From contig CM082580.2 in NCBI GenBank assembly GCA_040954595.2, positions 4,898,001 through 4,962,000 of the forward strand: a stretch of DNA of 64,000 nucleotides, given 5' to 3'. Source of the DNA: Balanoglossus misakiensis (taxonomy: Eukaryota; Hemichordata). The notes under the pieces were generated by a model that saw only the letters and a list, made by a program, of their open reading frames with translations, was not told the DNA's origin and ran no database searches. The translations under genes and the position numbers were made by a program. Shown in pieces: positions 62,580-64,000 of this stretch. Position 1 is the first letter of the stretch. Each line of letters begins with the position of its first letter.

Positions 62580-64000
62580 GAAAAAATCATGGTTTATAGC
62601 TCATGAAAATCGTCCAAAAATGACAATTTTTCGACTTTGCGAAAGTTCACAATTTCTTCATTTTTTGACAAAAATCATGGGTTATAGCTCATGAAAATCG
62701 TCCATAAATGACAATTTTCCGACTTTGCTAAAGTTCACAATTTCTTCATTTTTTGACAAAAATCATTGGTTATAGCCCATGAAAATCACCCAAAAATGAC
62801 AATTTTTCGACTTTGCGAAAGTTCAAGATTTCTTCATTTTTTGACAAAAATCATGGGTTATAGCCCATGAAAATCACCCAAAAATGACAATTTTTCGACT
62901 TTGCGGAAGTTCAAGATTTCTTCATTTTTTGACAAAAATCATGGGTTATAGCCCATGAAAATCATCCAAAAATGACAATTTTTCGACTTTGCGAAAGTTC
63001 AAAATTTCTTCATTTTTTGACAAAAATCATGGGTTATAGCCCATGAAAATCATCCAAAAATGACAATTTTTCGACTTTGCGAAAGTTCAAAATTTCTTAA
63101 TTTTTTGACAAAAATCATGGGTTATAGCCCATGAAAATCACCCAAAAATGACAATTTTTCGACTTTGCGAAAGTTCAAAATTCTTCATTTTTTGACAAAA
63201 ATCATGGGTTATAGCCCATGAGAATCACCCAAAAATGACAATTTTTCGACTTTGGGAAAGTTCAAAATTTCTTCATTTTTTGACAAAAATCATGGGTTAT
63301 AGCCCATGAAAATCGTCCAGTTCAAAATTTCTTCATTTTTTGACAAAAATCATGGGTTATAGCCCATGAAAATCACCCAAAAATGACAATTTTTCTACTT
63401 TGCGAAAGTCGAAAATTTCTTCATTTTTTGACCAAAATCATGGGTTATAGCCCATGAAAATCGTCCAAAAATGACAATTTTTCGACTTTGCGAAAGTTCA
63501 AAATTTCTTTATTTTTTGACAAAAATCATGGGTTATAGCCCATGAAAATCGTCCAAAATGACAATTTTTCGACTTTGCGAAAGTTCAAAATTCTTCATTT
63601 TTTGACAAAAATCATGGGTTATAGCCCATGAAATTCATCCAAAAATGACAATTTTTCGACTTTGCGAAAGTCGAAAATTTCTTCATTTTTTGACAAAAAT
63701 CATGGGTTATAGCCCATGAAAATCACCCAAAAATGACAATTTTTCGACTTTGCGATAGTTCAAAATTTCTTCATTTTTTGACAAAAATCATGGGTTATAG
63801 GTCTTAAAAATCATCCAAAAATGACAATTTTTCGACTTTGCGAAAGTTCCAAATTTCTTCATTTTTTGACAAAAATCATGGGTTATAGCCCATGAGAATC
63901 ACCCAAAAATGACAATTTTTCGACTTTGCGAAAGTTCAAAATTTCTTCATTTTTTGACAAAAATCATGGGTTATAGCCCATGAAAATCGTCCAGTTCAAA
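62580..64000. repeat. Divergent satellite edge with CCCATGA monomers
   Basis: From about 62580 monomers switch to AGCCCATGAAAATC followed by CACCCAAAAA, CATCCAAAAA or CGTCCAAAAA, with more point changes and indels than the rest. A truncated junction (GTCCAGTTCAAAATTTC) occurs at about 63316 and again at about 63991. This looks like an older or separately evolving subfamily. Confidence 0.85.

Larger units (their letters stand above)
44466..64000. repeat. 88-bp AT-rich tandem satellite array, about 220 copies, continues past the window
   Basis: Nearly perfect head-to-tail repeats of 88 bp fill the last 19.5 kb; motif ACTTTGCG recurs at 45061, 45149 and 45237. Each monomer contains ACTTTGCGAAAGTTC, CTTCATTTTTTGACAAAAAT, CATGGGTTATAGCTCATG and a variable 10-base box. 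Type A has CGTCTAAAAA in this box, type B has CAACCATAAA. Other recurring variants are CTTGGG for CATGGG, TTCTTAAT for TTCTTCAT, and GCTAAAG for GCGAAAG. No open reading frame of length, spacer diversity or transposon insertion was seen inside. It starts directly after an (ATGT)n tract and is still running at 64000. Confidence 0.98.

Noticed and set aside
44466-64000. Regular repeats considered as a CRISPR array
   Set aside because: There are no unique spacers; the whole 88-bp unit repeats, and the genome is eukaryotic.
44466-64000. Satellite considered as hammerhead ribozyme-type repeat
   Set aside because: The conserved CTGATGA and matching GAAA core were not found in the monomer on the given strand.
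1-64000. tRNA, rRNA or other structured RNA genes
   Set aside because: No A/B box pair, cloverleaf or rRNA signature was noticed by eye; a covariance-model scan could not be run.

Overview
The window is animal nuclear DNA. It has many short exons with GT-AG introns, AATAAA poly(A) signals, microsatellites, small non-autonomous DNA transposons and a large satellite array. Gene content (a full myosin X, a WxxW-domain secreted protein) and intron style suggest an invertebrate deuterostome such as a hemichordate, echinoderm or amphioxus. That assignment is inference and no species is claimed. All three genes are on the + strand.

Region 1 (1-39120) is an unconventional myosin X (MYO10-like) gene. 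Its first one or two coding exons lie upstream of the window. I could join 43 exons in consistent phase from 110 to a stop at 35977-35979, giving 1,794 codons. They encode most of the motor, three IQ motifs, a charged single alpha-helix, a split PH1 with PH2 inserted in it, PH3, MyTH4 and FERM. One of these is a 14-nt microexon (2905-2918) without which the motor frame is broken. A further 66-nt exon (24565-24630) would add 22 residues in frame to PH3 and looks like an optional cassette. A 3.1-kb 3' UTR follows, ending at clustered AATAAA signals near 39102-39117. The introns hold five copies of one TA-flanked MITE family, TTAA-flanked elements and simple repeats.

Region 2 (39411-40752) is a compact four-exon gene for a kinase-like protein of 256 residues. 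It has only a hinge and C-lobe, and HRD and DFG are both lost, so it is a likely pseudokinase. It starts about 290 bp after the myosin poly(A) signals.

Region 3 (41747-44297 and beyond) is the start of a secreted protein gene: a signal-peptide exon, a WxxW-domain exon (mucin/CILP type), then two exons with N-glycosylation sites. Its introns carry a 780-bp TTA-flanked transposon with 22-bp perfect terminal inverted repeats, a second palindromic element and three simple-repeat tracts.

Region 4 (44466-64000, running off the window) is about 19.5 kb of one AT-rich 88-bp tandem satellite, roughly 220 copies. It has at least two main monomer types, nested duplications of about 0.97, 2.97 and 5.1 kb, and a divergent right-hand stretch from about 62.6 kb. 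The monomer is built from successive dyads. If the WxxW gene continues, the array lies in its intron. This array and the two unusual myosin exons are the parts most worth a second look.
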